Source of the DNA: Aquarana catesbeiana
Taxonomy: Eukaryota > Chordata > Amphibia > Anura > Ranidae
Direction of reading: 5' to 3'
Assembly: GCF_042186555.1 (NCBI RefSeq)
Contig: NC_133328.1
Location: 65,786,235-65,850,234, forward strand
Length of the DNA stretch: 64,000 nucleotides
Position 1 is the first letter of the stretch, and each line of letters opens with the position of its first letter. The position numbers and the translations under genes are program-made. Below the pieces are notes generated by a model, which did not search any database, was not told the DNA's origin, and saw only the letters and a program-made list of their open reading frames with translations. This document shows, piece after piece, positions 63,677-64,000 of this stretch.

Positions 63677-64000
63677 CTCTTCCTCTTCCGTACCTATGTA
63701 CAGGCTGGGGACCTCTGCAGTCCTGATCTGCTCCCATTGCTGTTGGAGAGGGACCAGCTCATGGAGAGAGTGCCGACAACAACCCCTCCTGCAAGAGCCG
63801 ATACGTTACATGTACACATGTCAGTTACTTGCATTACACCCCTTGGACCAGGCAAAGACAAGGTTTCAAGAACTTTACTTAAATAATTCAGCCTGACAGA
63901 CAAACACTGGTAATAGGCTTTCTCTAAACTATTCCCTAACTCAGGCTTTGTAGCTGCCCCAGCGTACCTGCACAGGAAAGAGTCCATGAAGGTAAATCTC
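63677..64000. other. No feature recognised
   Basis: No element end, tandem repeat or domain up to the end of the window. Confidence 0.35.

Overview
The window is eukaryotic intergenic DNA made almost entirely of transposable elements and their relics. No host protein-coding gene, tRNA, rRNA or CRISPR array could be supported. The mix is a CR1-clade LINE, short L2-type LINE tails ending in (ATA/AAT)n, L1/Tx1-clade 3' fragments, two Tc1/mariner families, many hAT, TAA-target and TTAA-target MITEs, and Penelope-like hammerhead motifs. This points to an amphibian, most likely a frog; the assignment is inferred from repeat style, not from a marker gene.

Layout. 1-8.7 kb: MITE fragments, an L2 tail, a 2.6 kb hAT element (3001-5610) lying inside an older MITE and carrying minisatellites and a second hAT end, then TAA- and TTAA-target MITEs. 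8.7-14 kb: a small local duplication and three hAT elements with perfect 8-bp target duplications. 14-22.5 kb: AT microsatellites, two stacked MITE/hAT pairs (16281-17445 and 18039-18990), and a 1.2 kb CT-rich satellite split by a hAT element. 22.5-27.9 kb: a nearly full-length, inactivated CR1 LINE on the minus strand (ORF1 with zinc-finger and esterase-like motifs; ORF2 with endonuclease and reverse transcriptase), broken by an L2 insertion on the plus strand. 28-34 kb: TTAA MITEs, a 5'-truncated L1-clade insertion with a 16-bp target duplication, and a 1.6 kb minisatellite containing a 304-bp higher-order repeat. 34.8-44 kb: MITEs, hammerhead-like motifs, a Tc1 element hit by two MITEs, a second Tc1 family, and a three-level nest at 42.7-44 kb. 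44-54 kb: mostly low-copy-looking DNA with MITEs and two more hammerhead-like motifs. 54-64 kb: an inverted repeat with a fold-back MITE in one arm, a second copy of Tc1 family 2 with a MITE in its terminal repeat, further MITEs and an L1/Tx1 fragment.

Every transposase or reverse transcriptase reading frame seen is broken by stops, frameshifts, deletions or insertions, so nothing here looks autonomous. The most informative parts are the self-dating nested insertions, two TTAA insertions whose empty sites are present in the same window, a recurring group of CAG(T/G)GGC-ended hAT elements that carry minisatellites, and a dispersed set of hammerhead-ribozyme-like motifs with palindromic stem III, as known from Penelope-like retroelements.
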